Origin: JAKZRT01 sp047518005
GTDB lineage: Bacteria > Pseudomonadota > Alphaproteobacteria > Rhodobacterales > Rhodobacteraceae
NCBI GenBank assembly: GCA_047518005.1
Contig: JAKZRT010000010.1
Coordinates: 1 to 64,000, forward strand
Length of the DNA stretch: 64,000 nucleotides
Direction: 5' to 3'
Shown here: piece by piece, positions 17,492-25,797 of the stretch
Numbering within the stretch: position 1 is the stretch's first letter
Layout of the letters: each line of letters opens with the position of its first letter
The notes under the pieces: generated by a model
Told to the model about the DNA's origin: nothing
The model's input: the letters and a program-made list of their open reading frames with translations, nothing else
Databases searched by the model: none
Program-made: the position numbers and the translations under genes

Positions 17492-19615
17492 ATGAGCGCA
17501 ATAAAGGCGGTGCAGGACCTGAGCGCGACCGAGGCGCAGGCCGAGCTTACTTGTCTTGCGACAGAATTGGCGCGGGCCAACACCGCGTATCACACCGATG
17601 ATGCGCCCGAGATTTCCGATGCGGCCTATGATGCCCTGAAAGCACGGAACGCGGCGATCGAGGCCCACTTCCCCGAACTCAAGCGACCCGACAGCGCGTC
17701 TGACAACGTAGGGGCCGCGCCGTCAAAAGTTTTTCCCGAAATTAGACATTCGGTGCGCATGTTGTCGCTGGCCAACGCCTTCGACGACAGCGATATCACC
17801 GATTTCGACGGCCGCGTTCGCAAGTACTTCGGTCTGCGCGATGACACGGTGCTGGCCTACACCGCCGAACCCAAGATCGACGGATTGTCGCTGAGCCTGC
17901 GCTACGAGGGCGGCCAGCTGGTTCACGCCGCCACCCGCGGTGACGGCGCTGTCGGCGAGAACGTGACGGCCAATGCGCAAACCATCTCGGACATTCCTCA
18001 GACCCTGATCGAAGGGCCCGAAATTCTCGAGGTTCGCGGCGAGGTCTACATGACCCACCGGGATTTCGCGACGCTGAACGATGCGCAGGCCCAAGCAGAT
18101 GGCAAGACGTTTGCCAACCCGCGCAACGCTGCCGCCGGGTCGCTGCGGCAGCTTGATGCCCGGATCACCGCGCACCGACCGCTGAGATTTTTTGCCTATG
18201 CCTGGGGCGAGCTTTCCGGACCGCTGGCCGACACCCAGGCGGACGCCATCGCGCGGCTTGCCGAGTTTGGGTTTGCAACCAATCCGTTGACGCGGCGCTG
18301 TAACGGACCCGGCGAAATGCTGGACCATTACCGCGAGATCGAAGCACAGCGCGCCACGCTCGGCTATGACATCGACGGCGTGGTCTACAAGGTCGACGAC
18401 CTTGCCCTGCAGGCGCGCCTGGGCCTGCGATCGACTACGCCAAGATGGGCGATCGCGCATAAGTTTCCGGCCGAGCTTGCCTGGACGCGGCTGATGGCGA
18501 TCGACATTCAGGTGGGGCGGACCGGCGCGCTCAGCCCCGTCGCGCGGCTGAAACCGGTGACCGTCGGCGGGGTGGTGGTGTCCAATGCCACGCTGCACAA
18601 CGAAGATTACATCGCGGGTCGCGATTCGAAGGGCGATGCGATACGCGGCGGCAAAGACATTCGCGTTGGTGACTGGGTTCAGGTTTATCGCGCTGGCGAT
18701 GTGATCCCCAAGGTCGCTGACCTGGACTTGTCCAAACGACCCGAGGGCGCCGTGCCCTTCGTCTTTCCCGAAACCTGCCCCGAATGCGGATCGACGGCGA
18801 TCCGCGATGATGGCGACGCGGTTCGACGCTGCACCGGCGGCGTCATCTGCCCGGCGCAGACGGTGGAGAAGCTGAAGCATTTCGTCAGCCGCGCCGCGTT
18901 TGACATCGAAGGTCTCGGGGCCAAGCAGGTTGAACAGTTTTTCGCCGACGGCTGGATACGCGAACCGGCCGACATTTTCACCCTGGCGGCGCGGTTCGGC
19001 GCAGATCAGCCGTCGCCGCTTCGGGACTGCGAAGGATGGGGCGAACTGTCGGCCGGCAATCTATTTGCAGCGATCGAGGGTCGTCGCACCATTGCGCTTG
19101 GTCGCTTGATATTTGCCCTTGGATTGCGCCACGTGGGCGAGGCCAACGCAAATCTGCTGGCCACACATTACGGCAATTGGGCGGCTTTCGCGGCTGCGAT
19201 GTCGGCCGCGCAAGTTGGCGGGGGGGCCGAATGGATCGACCTGACCGGCATCGACGGCGTCGGCGATGTCATGGCGGCTTCGCTGGTCACGGCCTTCGCG
19301 CAAGAGGCCGAGCGTTCCGCAATCGACCGGCTGATCGGCCATCTGAATGTGGAAGATGCGGCCCGACCAGACACGGCTGGTTCACCCGTGGCCGGGAAAA
19401 CGCTGGTCTTTTCCGGCATCCTTGACCGCATGACGCGCGCCGAGGCCAAGGCGCGGGCCGAAGCCATGGGGGCCAAGGTTGTGGGCTCGGTGTCGGCCAA
19501 AACAGACATTCTTGTTGCCGGTCCCGGGGCAGGATCAAAGGCGAAAAAGGCCGCCGATCTTGGCGTCGAGACGATAGACGAAGACGCCTGGCTGCGCCTT
19601 ATCGGGGACCTATGA
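17492..19615 (+). CDS. ligA: NAD-dependent DNA ligase LigA
   Basis: About 707 residues. Adenylation domain with the nucleotide-accepting K128 in AEPKIDGLSLSLRY and TRGDGAVGENVT; OB-fold with VGRTGALSPVARLKPV; a zinc finger (CPECGS, then RRCTGGVICPAQ); HhH region (LRHVGEANANLLA); and a C-terminal BRCT domain beginning KTLVFSGILDRM. It seals nicks in replication and repair. ATG 17492 follows a GGGG-rich ribosome site; a GTG one codon earlier is an alternative. Its stop overlaps the recG ATG (ATGA-type overlap at 19612-19615). Confidence 0.96.
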   Translation: MSAIKAVQDLSATEAQAELTCLATELARANTAYHTDDAPEISDAAYDALKARNAAIEAHFPELKRPDSASDNVGAAPSKVFPEIRHSVRMLSLANAFDDSDITDFDGRVRKYFGLRDDTVLAYTAEPKIDGLSLSLRYEGGQLVHAATRGDGAVGENVTANAQTISDIPQTLIEGPEILEVRGEVYMTHRDFATLNDAQAQADGKTFANPRNAAAGSLRQLDARITAHRPLRFFAYAWGELSGPLADTQADAIARLAEFGFATNPLTRRCNGPGEMLDHYREIEAQRATLGYDIDGVVYKVDDLALQARLGLRSTTPRWAIAHKFPAELAWTRLMAIDIQVGRTGALSPVARLKPVTVGGVVVSNATLHNEDYIAGRDSKGDAIRGGKDIRVGDWVQVYRAGDVIPKVADLDLSKRPEGAVPFVFPETCPECGSTAIRDDGDAVRRCTGGVICPAQTVEKLKHFVSRAAFDIEGLGAKQVEQFFADGWIREPADIFTLAARFGADQPSPLRDCEGWGELSAGNLFAAIEGRRTIALGRLIFALGLRHVGEANANLLATHYGNWAAFAAAMSAAQVGGGAEWIDLTGIDGVGDVMAASLVTAFAQEAERSAIDRLIGHLNVEDAARPDTAGSPVAGKTLVFSGILDRMTRAEAKARAEAMGAKVVGSVSAKTDILVAGPGAGSKAKKAADLGVETIDEDAWLRLIGDL

Positions 19616-21699
19616 GCAGGCCCGAAGTTCTTTTCCCGCTTTTCGCCGACCTCACGAATCTCGCCGGGATCGGACCAAAGACCGCCACGAATCTGGCCCA
19701 GATCGATATCGCAAAGCCGCGCGACCTGCTGTTCACCTTGCCTCACGCCGTTATCGACCGCCGTCGTCGCGATAGCGTGCTGGGCCTGAATTACCCGGAC
19801 ACGGCAACGGTCCAAGTGCTGGTGGGCCGCCATACGCCGCCGCGCCAGAAAGGGCGGCCGTATCGGATCACGGTTGAGGACGCCGAAACCGCATTTCAGC
19901 TGGTATTCTTTCATGCCAACCCAGAATATCTGCACCGGATGCTGCCCGAAGGCGAACGCCGCGTGGTTTCGGGCAAGGTCGAGCTTTTCGACGGCATTCC
20001 GCAGATGGTTCACCCCGAGCACATGGTCAAAGCGGATCAGGCCGAGAGTATTCCGGCGTTCGAGCCGGTCTATCCGTTGACCCATGGTGTTACGCAAAAG
20101 CAAATGGTCAAGGCAGCGGTAGCCGCGCAAGAGCGTCTGCCCGACCTGGACGAATGGATCGACGCTGCGTTATTTGCGCAAGAAGAATGGCCCGCCTGGG
20201 CGAACGCAATCCGCGCTGCGCATGCTCCGGAACGCGCGGCTGAGATCACCGCCGAAGCGCCGGCGCGGCGGCGTCTGGCCTATGACGAGTTTTTTGCCCA
20301 TCAACTGACGCTGGCGCTGGCACGCCAGGCGATGCGGCGCGGCAAGGGTCGTCCGACCAAGGGCGATGGTGCCCTGCGCGCCAAATTGCTGGCGTCGCTG
20401 GCCTACACGCCAACCGCCGCGCAGACCCGCGCCAACGCCGAAATCGCCGCAGATATGGCCAGCGATGCGCGGATGAGCCGACTTTTGCAGGGCGATGTGG
20501 GGTCCGGCAAAACCCTGGTGGCCGCGCTTGCGCTGATCACTGCAGTCGAGGCGGGTGGGCAGGGCGTGATGATGGCCCCGACCGAGATACTCGCGCGCCA
20601 GCATCTGGCAAGCCTGGGCCCGCTTTGCGCCGCCGCCGGTGTCCGCGTCGAGGTCTTGACCGGGCGCGACAAAGGTGCGGGCAGGGCGGTCAAACTGAAA
20701 GATCTGGCCAAGGGGAAAATCGATATCTTGCTGGGCACCCACGCGGTTTTTCAGCCCGACGTCGCTTTTGCCGATCTGCGCGTTGCGGTGGTTGACGAGC
20801 AACATCGATTTGGCGTGCGCCAGCGGCTGGAACTCGGCGAAAAGGGGCAGCGAGCGGACGTGCTGGTCATGACCGCCACTCCGATCCCAAGGTCGCTGGA
20901 ATTGGCGCAATACGGCGATTTGGATGTCTCGGTGCTGGACGAAAAACCGCCCGGTCGGCAGCCGGTGACAACCGCGCTGATTTCGATGGGGCGCATCGAC
21001 GAGGTGGTCGAACGGCTGCGATCGGCGGTCGAACATGGCCAACGCGCTTATTGGGTCTGCCCGTTGGTCGACGAAAGCGAAACGCTGGACTTGACCGCCG
21101 CTCAAAAACGCTTCGAAAGCCTGCGCGCGCGGCTGGGCGAGGGCGTGGTCGGACTGGTCCACGGACAGATGCCCGACGGCGACCGCGACAAGGCGATGGC
21201 CGACTTTGTGGCAGGCCGGGTGCCGGTTTTGGTGGCCACGACGGTGATCGAGGTGGGCGTCGACGTTCCGCAAGCTACGATCATGGTTATCGAGCGGGCC
21301 GAGCATTTCGGGCTTGCGCAGTTGCACCAGTTACGGGGCCGGGTGGGGCGGGGGGCCGATGCCTCGACCTGCCTCCTGCTTTACCAGCCGCCGCTGTCGC
21401 AGGGTGGCGAACGGCGGCTCTCGATCTTGCGTGAAACCGAGGACGGCTTTCGCATCGCCGAAACCGATCTGGCCATGCGCGGCGCTGGTGATTTGATCGG
21501 CACCGCGCAGTCGGGCGTGCCGCGCTTTCGGATTGCCGACACTGAACGGCAGACGGCGCTGATGGCCACCGCGCTCTCGGATGCGCGCGCCTTGCTCATC
21601 AAAGATCCCGATCTGACGTCTGACCGGGGCAAGGCGGTGCGGGTTCTTTTGTGGCTGATGGAGCAGGATCGGGCAATTCGTTTGATTTCAGTGGGTTAA
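19612..21699 (+). CDS. recG: ATP-dependent DNA helicase RecG
   Basis: 695 residues. N-terminal wedge/OB domain (LAGIGPKTATNLAQ, then PYRITVEDAETAFQLVFFHA in pieces), followed by the superfamily 2 helicase with motif I LLQGDVGSGKTLVAALAL in pieces, motif II VVDEQHRFGVRQR, motif III MTATPIPRSL, and the C-terminal motifs LVATTVIEVGVDVP and HQLRGRVGRG. It reverses stalled forks and branch-migrates Holliday junctions. It is coupled to ligA and followed by LexA boxes and a micro-gene. Confidence 0.96.
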   Translation: MSRPEVLFPLFADLTNLAGIGPKTATNLAQIDIAKPRDLLFTLPHAVIDRRRRDSVLGLNYPDTATVQVLVGRHTPPRQKGRPYRITVEDAETAFQLVFFHANPEYLHRMLPEGERRVVSGKVELFDGIPQMVHPEHMVKADQAESIPAFEPVYPLTHGVTQKQMVKAAVAAQERLPDLDEWIDAALFAQEEWPAWANAIRAAHAPERAAEITAEAPARRRLAYDEFFAHQLTLALARQAMRRGKGRPTKGDGALRAKLLASLAYTPTAAQTRANAEIAADMASDARMSRLLQGDVGSGKTLVAALALITAVEAGGQGVMMAPTEILARQHLASLGPLCAAAGVRVEVLTGRDKGAGRAVKLKDLAKGKIDILLGTHAVFQPDVAFADLRVAVVDEQHRFGVRQRLELGEKGQRADVLVMTATPIPRSLELAQYGDLDVSVLDEKPPGRQPVTTALISMGRIDEVVERLRSAVEHGQRAYWVCPLVDESETLDLTAAQKRFESLRARLGEGVVGLVHGQMPDGDRDKAMADFVAGRVPVLVATTVIEVGVDVPQATIMVIERAEHFGLAQLHQLRGRVGRGADASTCLLLYQPPLSQGGERRLSILRETEDGFRIAETDLAMRGAGDLIGTAQSGVPRFRIADTERQTALMATALSDARALLIKDPDLTSDRGKAVRVLLWLMEQDRAIRLISVG

Positions 21700-21716
21700 C
21701 TAAATTTTCGCGGTTT

Positions 21717-21779
21717 GTTCGCAAATGTTCTTAAAAAGTTCTTTACAAATCGGGGAAAATTTGAGAACAATCAGGGAAC
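21717..21779 (+). promoter_or_regulatory. Two LexA (SOS) boxes in front of the micro-gene
   Basis: GTTC-TTAAAAA-GTTC lies at 21727-21741 and GAAC-AATCAGG-GAAC at 21765-21779, so both orientations of the alphaproteobacterial LexA box (GTTC-N7-GTTC) occur 23 bp apart. A further GTTC at 21717-21720 has a six-base spacing. The region is AT-rich, between the recG stop and the ATG at 21801, and could hold the promoter (for example TTTACA at 21742). LexA boxes of this form are established for Rhodobacter; occupancy here is inferred. Confidence 0.75.
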
Positions 21780-21800
21780 AAACAACCAAGCAGGTTCCCG

Positions 21801-21923
21801 ATGTCGGCCGAGATCAAAGCCATTGTCACGCGCTCGGTGCCCACGCTATTGGGCGATGCCATTGGGCTTGCGGCGCTTGTTTTCAGCTTTCTGGTGGCGC
21901 TGCACGCGCCTGGTTTTTTCTAG
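21801..21923 (+). CDS. 40-residue single-pass membrane peptide, probably SOS-induced
   Basis: ATG 21801 to TAG 21921-21923, 40 codons, with AGG six bases upstream of the start. The peptide has a short, basic amphipathic N-terminus (MSAEIKAIVTRS) followed by one hydrophobic helix (IGLAALVFSFLVALHA) and ends GFF. No family is recognised. It stands alone between two LexA boxes and a good terminator (22030-22064), which makes a dedicated damage-inducible transcript likely. Small SOS-induced membrane proteins that stop division are known (SidA of Caulobacter, 29 residues); a similar job is only a hypothesis. Coding use is normal for the region. Confidence 0.65.
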   Translation: MSAEIKAIVTRSVPTLLGDAIGLAALVFSFLVALHAPGFF

Positions 21924-22029
21924 TCTCTGCCTGCGGTCCCAACCCGACGCGTAGCGCTGCAAGTCCCCAAAACAGCAGCGTCACTGCCTGTCCCGCGTCC
22001 GCGTCCGGTCTGATGTGATCCGCATACCT

Positions 22030-22064
22030 CCGCCGCCCCGGAAGCCCCGGGTGCGGCGGTTTTT
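22030..22064 (+). terminator. Rho-independent terminator after the LexA-controlled micro-gene
   Basis: CCGCCGC (22030-22036) pairs with GCGGCGG (22053-22059), extended by a CCC/GGG inner pair with one bulged base, and is followed directly by five T residues. It ends the transcript that starts after recG, leaving a 3' untranslated stretch of about 107 bases (21924-22029) in which no further gene is seen. Confidence 0.8.
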
Positions 22065-22517
22065 CTATCCCGCTGTCGTTTTTTCGGCCTCAGAAAGTGC
22101 TTCGGACAGCGTGTCCAGGGCCAGCATTATCGACGCGTGGCGGTTCTTGAAGTCCCGCGCCGGTTCCAGCACTGCCAGACCTTCAAATGGTGTCCCAGGT
22201 GGCGGACCGCCCGATTTCAACATGTCCTCAAGTTGATCGCGCGCTTTGGCGATATCTTCACGGGTCAGGCCAATCACGACGCTGCCCACGACCGAGGCTG
22301 CAGCCTGACCCAAGGCACAGGCCTTAACGTCCTGACCGTAATCAGTAATCCGCCCATCCGCGACCTCGACATCGACCGTGACGGTCGACCCGCAAAGCGG
22401 TGACCGCCGCCGCGCGGTTGCGGTCGGATGCACCAGGCGTTCCGTGCGCGGAATGCTGGCGGCCAGCGCCAAAATCCGCCCCGAATAAAGCCTGATCAGA
22501 TCGCTTTCGGCGTTCAT
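22065..22517 (-). CDS. Fe-S cluster scaffold-like protein (IscU/SufU fold) with two cysteines
   Basis: 150 residues. SPLCGSTVTVDVEV and DVKACALGQAAASVVG are the two cysteine motifs of IscU/SufU-type scaffolds (C42 and C67). The third cysteine of the classical scaffold is absent; the matching place reads KNRHASIML. Many alphaproteobacteria carry this variant, annotated as an iron-sulfur cluster assembly scaffold, but a role in cluster building is inferred. The start ATG 22517 gives the family N-terminus; longer frames upstream are unlikely. It diverges from hisI. Confidence 0.75.
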   Translation of the reverse strand: MNAESDLIRLYSGRILALAASIPRTERLVHPTATARRRSPLCGSTVTVDVEVADGRITDYGQDVKACALGQAAASVVGSVVIGLTREDIAKARDQLEDMLKSGGPPPGTPFEGLAVLEPARDFKNRHASIMLALDTLSEALSEAEKTTAG

Positions 22518-22583
22518 TGCTTTCCCTTCACGCGCTCCTGCCCTACATAGGGGCGCTGCACGGTCATGACAAAGGGTTTCGAG

Positions 22584-22943
22584 ATGGCTTTTGATCCGTT
22601 GAGCCTGAATTACAATGATGCCGGCCTGATCCCGGTCGTGGCACAGGACGCGGACGATGCGCAGGTTCTGATGCTGGCCTGGATGAATGCAGAGGCGGTG
22701 GCAAGAACCCTGGAGACCGGTCGCGTGAACTATTGGTCGCGGTCGCGCGGGCAATTATGGATCAAGGGAGAAACCAGCGGTCATGTTCAGAACTTGGTTG
22801 ATCTGCGCATCGACTGCGACCGCGATTGCCTGTTGGTGGTGGTCAACCAGACCGGTCCGGCATGTCATACCAATAGGAAAAGTTGTTTCTTTACAAGGGT
22901 TTTGGACGGGAAAGAGATTGAGCTGTTGGCCGCGCAGGCCTAA
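22584..22943 (+). CDS. hisI: Phosphoribosyl-AMP cyclohydrolase
   Basis: 119 residues. It opens the purine ring of phosphoribosyl-AMP in histidine synthesis. Family signatures are MLAWMNAEAVARTLETGRVNYWSRSR (in overlapping parts MLAWMN, YWSRSR), WIKGETSGHVQ, DLRIDCDRDCLLV with the metal-binding acid and cysteine residues, and GPACHTNRKSCF. ATG 22584 has AAGGG eight bases upstream; an in-frame ATG at 22566 has no ribosome site. The last four bases overlap the convergent gluQ gene. Confidence 0.94.
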   Translation: MAFDPLSLNYNDAGLIPVVAQDADDAQVLMLAWMNAEAVARTLETGRVNYWSRSRGQLWIKGETSGHVQNLVDLRIDCDRDCLLVVVNQTGPACHTNRKSCFFTRVLDGKEIELLAAQA

Positions 22944-23773
22944 AAACCCACCATCGCGCGAATATCAGCGGGCGTCTGACCTGCGTCACGATAAGTGCGG
23001 ATCGCAGCGGCGTCGGTACGTTTGGCCAGCCGTTTGCCGGCCTCGTCGCGGATCAGCCGATGGTGATGATAGAGCGGCGTTGGCAATCCCAATAGCTTCT
23101 GCAGCAGCACGTGAATGGGCGTGGCCGAGCCAAGATCGCACCCGCGCACGATCGTCGTGATGGCTTGGTTTGCGTCGTCAACGACCACCGCCAGATGATA
23201 CGAAGTGCCGATGTCCCGCCGCGCCAATACCACATCGCCGATGTCTTCGATCAACCGCTGCGGGTCCGTCGTCACCTTGCCAGATCCCTTCGCGCCAGTC
23301 TCGGTATATGTCAGGGTTTCAACAAGTTGGGTGGCCATCCTGATGTCAAGGCGCAGGGCGTGGGGACCGTCGAGTGCAACCCGGTCCCGGCTGCGACACG
23401 TGCCCGGGTAGACCGGCCCGTCGGCCCCCGACGGGTTTTCCTGCGGCGCGCTTAGGGCCTCGGCAATATCGCGCCGGGTGCAGGTGCAAGGGTAAAGAAG
23501 GCCCCGGTCCCACAATTCGCGCAACGCTTTGCCGTAAGCTCCGGACCGGTCCGATTGCCGCATGACCGGCTTTTCCCAGTCGATGTCCAGCCACGCGAGA
23601 TCTTCATAAATCAAAGTCTCGAATTCGCTTCGGGACCGCGCAAAGTCTATGTTTTCAATCCGCAGCAAGAACCGCCCGCCAGCATTTCGCGCAGTGTCCC
23701 AAGCCAGCAATGCGGAATAAGCGTGGCCCAGATGCAAGGGCCCGGTCGGCGACGGCGCAAACCGCGTTATCAC
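22940..23773 (-). CDS. gluQ: Glutamyl-Q tRNA(Asp) synthetase
   Basis: 277 residues, a truncated GluRS that lacks the anticodon-binding domain and attaches glutamate to queuosine in tRNA-Asp. FAPSPTGPLHLGHAYSAL holds the HIGH-type motif, KRLAKR is the KMSKS-like loop, and the zinc site is CTC (YPCTCTRR) plus YPGTCR. The length matches the family. Its substrate needs queuosine, whose first committed enzyme Tgt is encoded at 42263 and one tRNA-Asp at 53466. Its start overlaps the stop of the upstream methyltransferase. Confidence 0.93.
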   Translation of the reverse strand: MITRFAPSPTGPLHLGHAYSALLAWDTARNAGGRFLLRIENIDFARSRSEFETLIYEDLAWLDIDWEKPVMRQSDRSGAYGKALRELWDRGLLYPCTCTRRDIAEALSAPQENPSGADGPVYPGTCRSRDRVALDGPHALRLDIRMATQLVETLTYTETGAKGSGKVTTDPQRLIEDIGDVVLARRDIGTSYHLAVVVDDANQAITTIVRGCDLGSATPIHVLLQKLLGLPTPLYHHHRLIRDEAGKRLAKRTDAAAIRTYRDAGQTPADIRAMVGF

Positions 23774-24381
23774 GTCTTTTCAATGATGTAGATACGTGAG
23801 TTCATGTTTTTTTGCGGCAGGTGCGGACCGTATTCTTCGAATTTGATCCGCGCCAAACCGCCGCTTATGGCAACCTCCAAAGCGTCAATGTATTTCTGAT
23901 CGCCAAGCGTCGGGTCGTTGTAGGACATCGCCAGCAAACCGCCTTTTCCAAGCGCACTCAGCACCATCGCCAAAGTGTCGGGTGGCGCGGCACCCGAACT
24001 GATCACCCCCATGGCCGCTATCGCGACGTAATCGCCCGGCTTGACGTCCAGAACTCCCGGTTCGCTTTGCCAGAGCTTGCGATAAATGCCCTGTCCCTCG
24101 GCCTGCGCGATCATTTCCGCCGAAACGTCGGTGCCATCGACGACCGTGAACCCGCGTTCCAACAATGCGCGGCCCGAAACACCGGTGCCACAGCCAAAAT
24201 CCAGGATCGATGATGCTTTGTCGGGCAGCGCGGCGGCCAGTGCCTCGGCAATGCGGCCTGGCGTGGCATAGCCCCAGGCCCTGACATCTTCGTCATAACT
24301 ATCTGCCCAACCAGCATAAAGTTCGATGGTTTCATCGACCGTTTTTGCCTGCCAGACGTTGCTCAGATCTTTGTCGCTCAT
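23770..24381 (-). CDS. Class I SAM-dependent methyltransferase
   Basis: 203 residues. The nucleotide-binding loop ILDFGCGTGVSGRAL (motif I) and the acidic VVDGTDVSAEMI (motif II) mark a Rossmann-type methyltransferase; LSALGKGGLLAMSYND is motif III-like. The substrate cannot be told. A TPR-type or UbiE-like annotation would be guesswork. It lies between trmFO and gluQ, both acting on tRNA, and its stop overlaps the gluQ start, but the sequence has no clear tRNA-binding part. Confidence 0.8.
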   Translation of the reverse strand: MSDKDLSNVWQAKTVDETIELYAGWADSYDEDVRAWGYATPGRIAEALAAALPDKASSILDFGCGTGVSGRALLERGFTVVDGTDVSAEMIAQAEGQGIYRKLWQSEPGVLDVKPGDYVAIAAMGVISSGAAPPDTLAMVLSALGKGGLLAMSYNDPTLGDQKYIDALEVAISGGLARIKFEEYGPHLPQKNMNSRIYIIEKT

Positions 24382-24401
24382 GACCCGACCCTAGGCGGAT
24401 A

Positions 24402-25754
24402 TCACGCCGCGTCCAGCCGTGAATGGCCAAGCCAGCCTTGCCATGCGATTTTGGCCCGGTTGGTGTAGGCCCGGTACCGGTCGCGGCGGTTGCGCCGCCC
24501 GCCTTTGGCATCAACCGGCGGAAAGAGGCCAAAATTGACGTTCATCGGCTGGAAGGTCTTCGCCTCGGCACCGCCGGTGATGTGAGCGAGCATCGCCCCG
24601 ACGGCAGTTTCAGGCGGTGGTGGCGGCAAGTTTCGGCCCGCCATTTCGGCAACCGCCAGGCGCCCGGCCAAAAGCCCCATGGCAGCACTTTCCACATAGC
24701 CCTCGACGCCGGTAATTTGACCGGCAAACCTAATATTGGGTCGAGATTTCAGGCGCATCTGATTGTCCAGAAGCGAGGGCGAGTTGATAAACGTATTCCG
24801 GTGAATTCCGCCAAGCCGCGCAAAGCTGGCGTTTTCAAGACCGGGGATCATTTTGAAAACATCGACTTGCGCGCCATATTTCATCTTGGTCTGAAAGCCC
24901 ACGATGTTGAAAAGCGTGCCCAAAGCATTGTCGCGCCTGAGCTGCACAACGGCATAGGGTTTTTGGTCTGGCGCATGGGCATTGGTCAGCCCCACGGGCT
25001 TCATCGGACCGAACCGCAACGTTTCACGTCCACGCTCGGCCATGACCTCGATCGGCAGGCAGCCGTCGAAATACTTGGCGGTCTCGCCCTCGTGAAATTC
25101 GGTCTTGTCGGCGGCCAGCAACGCGTCGATGAATGCTTCGTACTGGTCGCGGTCCATCGGGCAGTTGAGGTAAGCGCGGCGCTGGTCCTCGGTTTCGCCC
25201 TTGTCATAGCGCGACTGCATCCACGCGCGGGTCATGTCGATGGTCTCGGCATAGACAATGGGCGCGATGGCATCGAAAAACGCCAGCGCCGCCTGACCGG
25301 TTTCGGCCCGGATTGCAGCAGCCAGATCGCTGCTGGTCAGCGGGCCGGTGGCGATAATCCACTGGCCCTGGCGCTGGAGTTCTGTGATCTCGTTGGCCTC
25401 AACCCGGACATTTGGATGGGCGTGCAGGCGTTCGGTCACTGCCCGCGCGAAGGCCTCGCGATCAACCGCCAGCGCCCCGCCGGCAGGCAGCGCGTGGGCA
25501 TCGGCCGTTTCGATGATCAATCCGCCCGCAGCGCGCATTTCCCAATGCAGAAGACCGACCGCGTTTTGTTCGTCGTCATCCGAACGGAACGAGTTCGAGC
25601 ATACCATTTCGGCCAGATCGCCGGTCTTATGGGCGAACGTGCCCCGAGCGGGCCGCATTTCGTGGATGGTGACGGCGACGCCTGCCTCGGCGGCCTGCCA
25701 GGCGGCTTCGGCCCCGGCCATGCCGCCACCCACGATATCAAGCCGCCCGCTCAT
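24402..25754 (-). CDS. trmFO: Folate-dependent tRNA (uracil-5-)-methyltransferase TrmFO
   Basis: About 450 residues. It makes ribothymidine at position 54 of tRNA with methylenetetrahydrofolate and FAD. The FAD loop is LDIVGGGMAGAEAAWQAA, followed by HEMRPARGTFAHKT and EMVCSNSFRSDD, which carries the catalytic-region cysteine. LNCPMDRDQYEAF and RRDNALGTLFNIVGFQTKMKYG (in parts) are further family motifs. The start at 25754 (MSGRLDIVGGG) matches the family; an ATG six codons earlier (25772) is possible. No strong ribosome site is seen for either. Confidence 0.94.
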   Translation of the reverse strand: MSGRLDIVGGGMAGAEAAWQAAEAGVAVTIHEMRPARGTFAHKTGDLAEMVCSNSFRSDDDEQNAVGLLHWEMRAAGGLIIETADAHALPAGGALAVDREAFARAVTERLHAHPNVRVEANEITELQRQGQWIIATGPLTSSDLAAAIRAETGQAALAFFDAIAPIVYAETIDMTRAWMQSRYDKGETEDQRRAYLNCPMDRDQYEAFIDALLAADKTEFHEGETAKYFDGCLPIEVMAERGRETLRFGPMKPVGLTNAHAPDQKPYAVVQLRRDNALGTLFNIVGFQTKMKYGAQVDVFKMIPGLENASFARLGGIHRNTFINSPSLLDNQMRLKSRPNIRFAGQITGVEGYVESAAMGLLAGRLAVAEMAGRNLPPPPPETAVGAMLAHITGGAEAKTFQPMNVNFGLFPPVDAKGGRRNRRDRYRAYTNRAKIAWQGWLGHSRLDAA

Positions 25755-25797
25755 GCGCGCGACATAAGCCATTGATGCAGGCGAGGGAAGGGGGGGG

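Noticed and set aside
24423..25775. 450-codon plus-strand frame opposite trmFO
   Set aside because: Antisense shadow; trmFO on the other strand has clear FAD and catalytic motifs.
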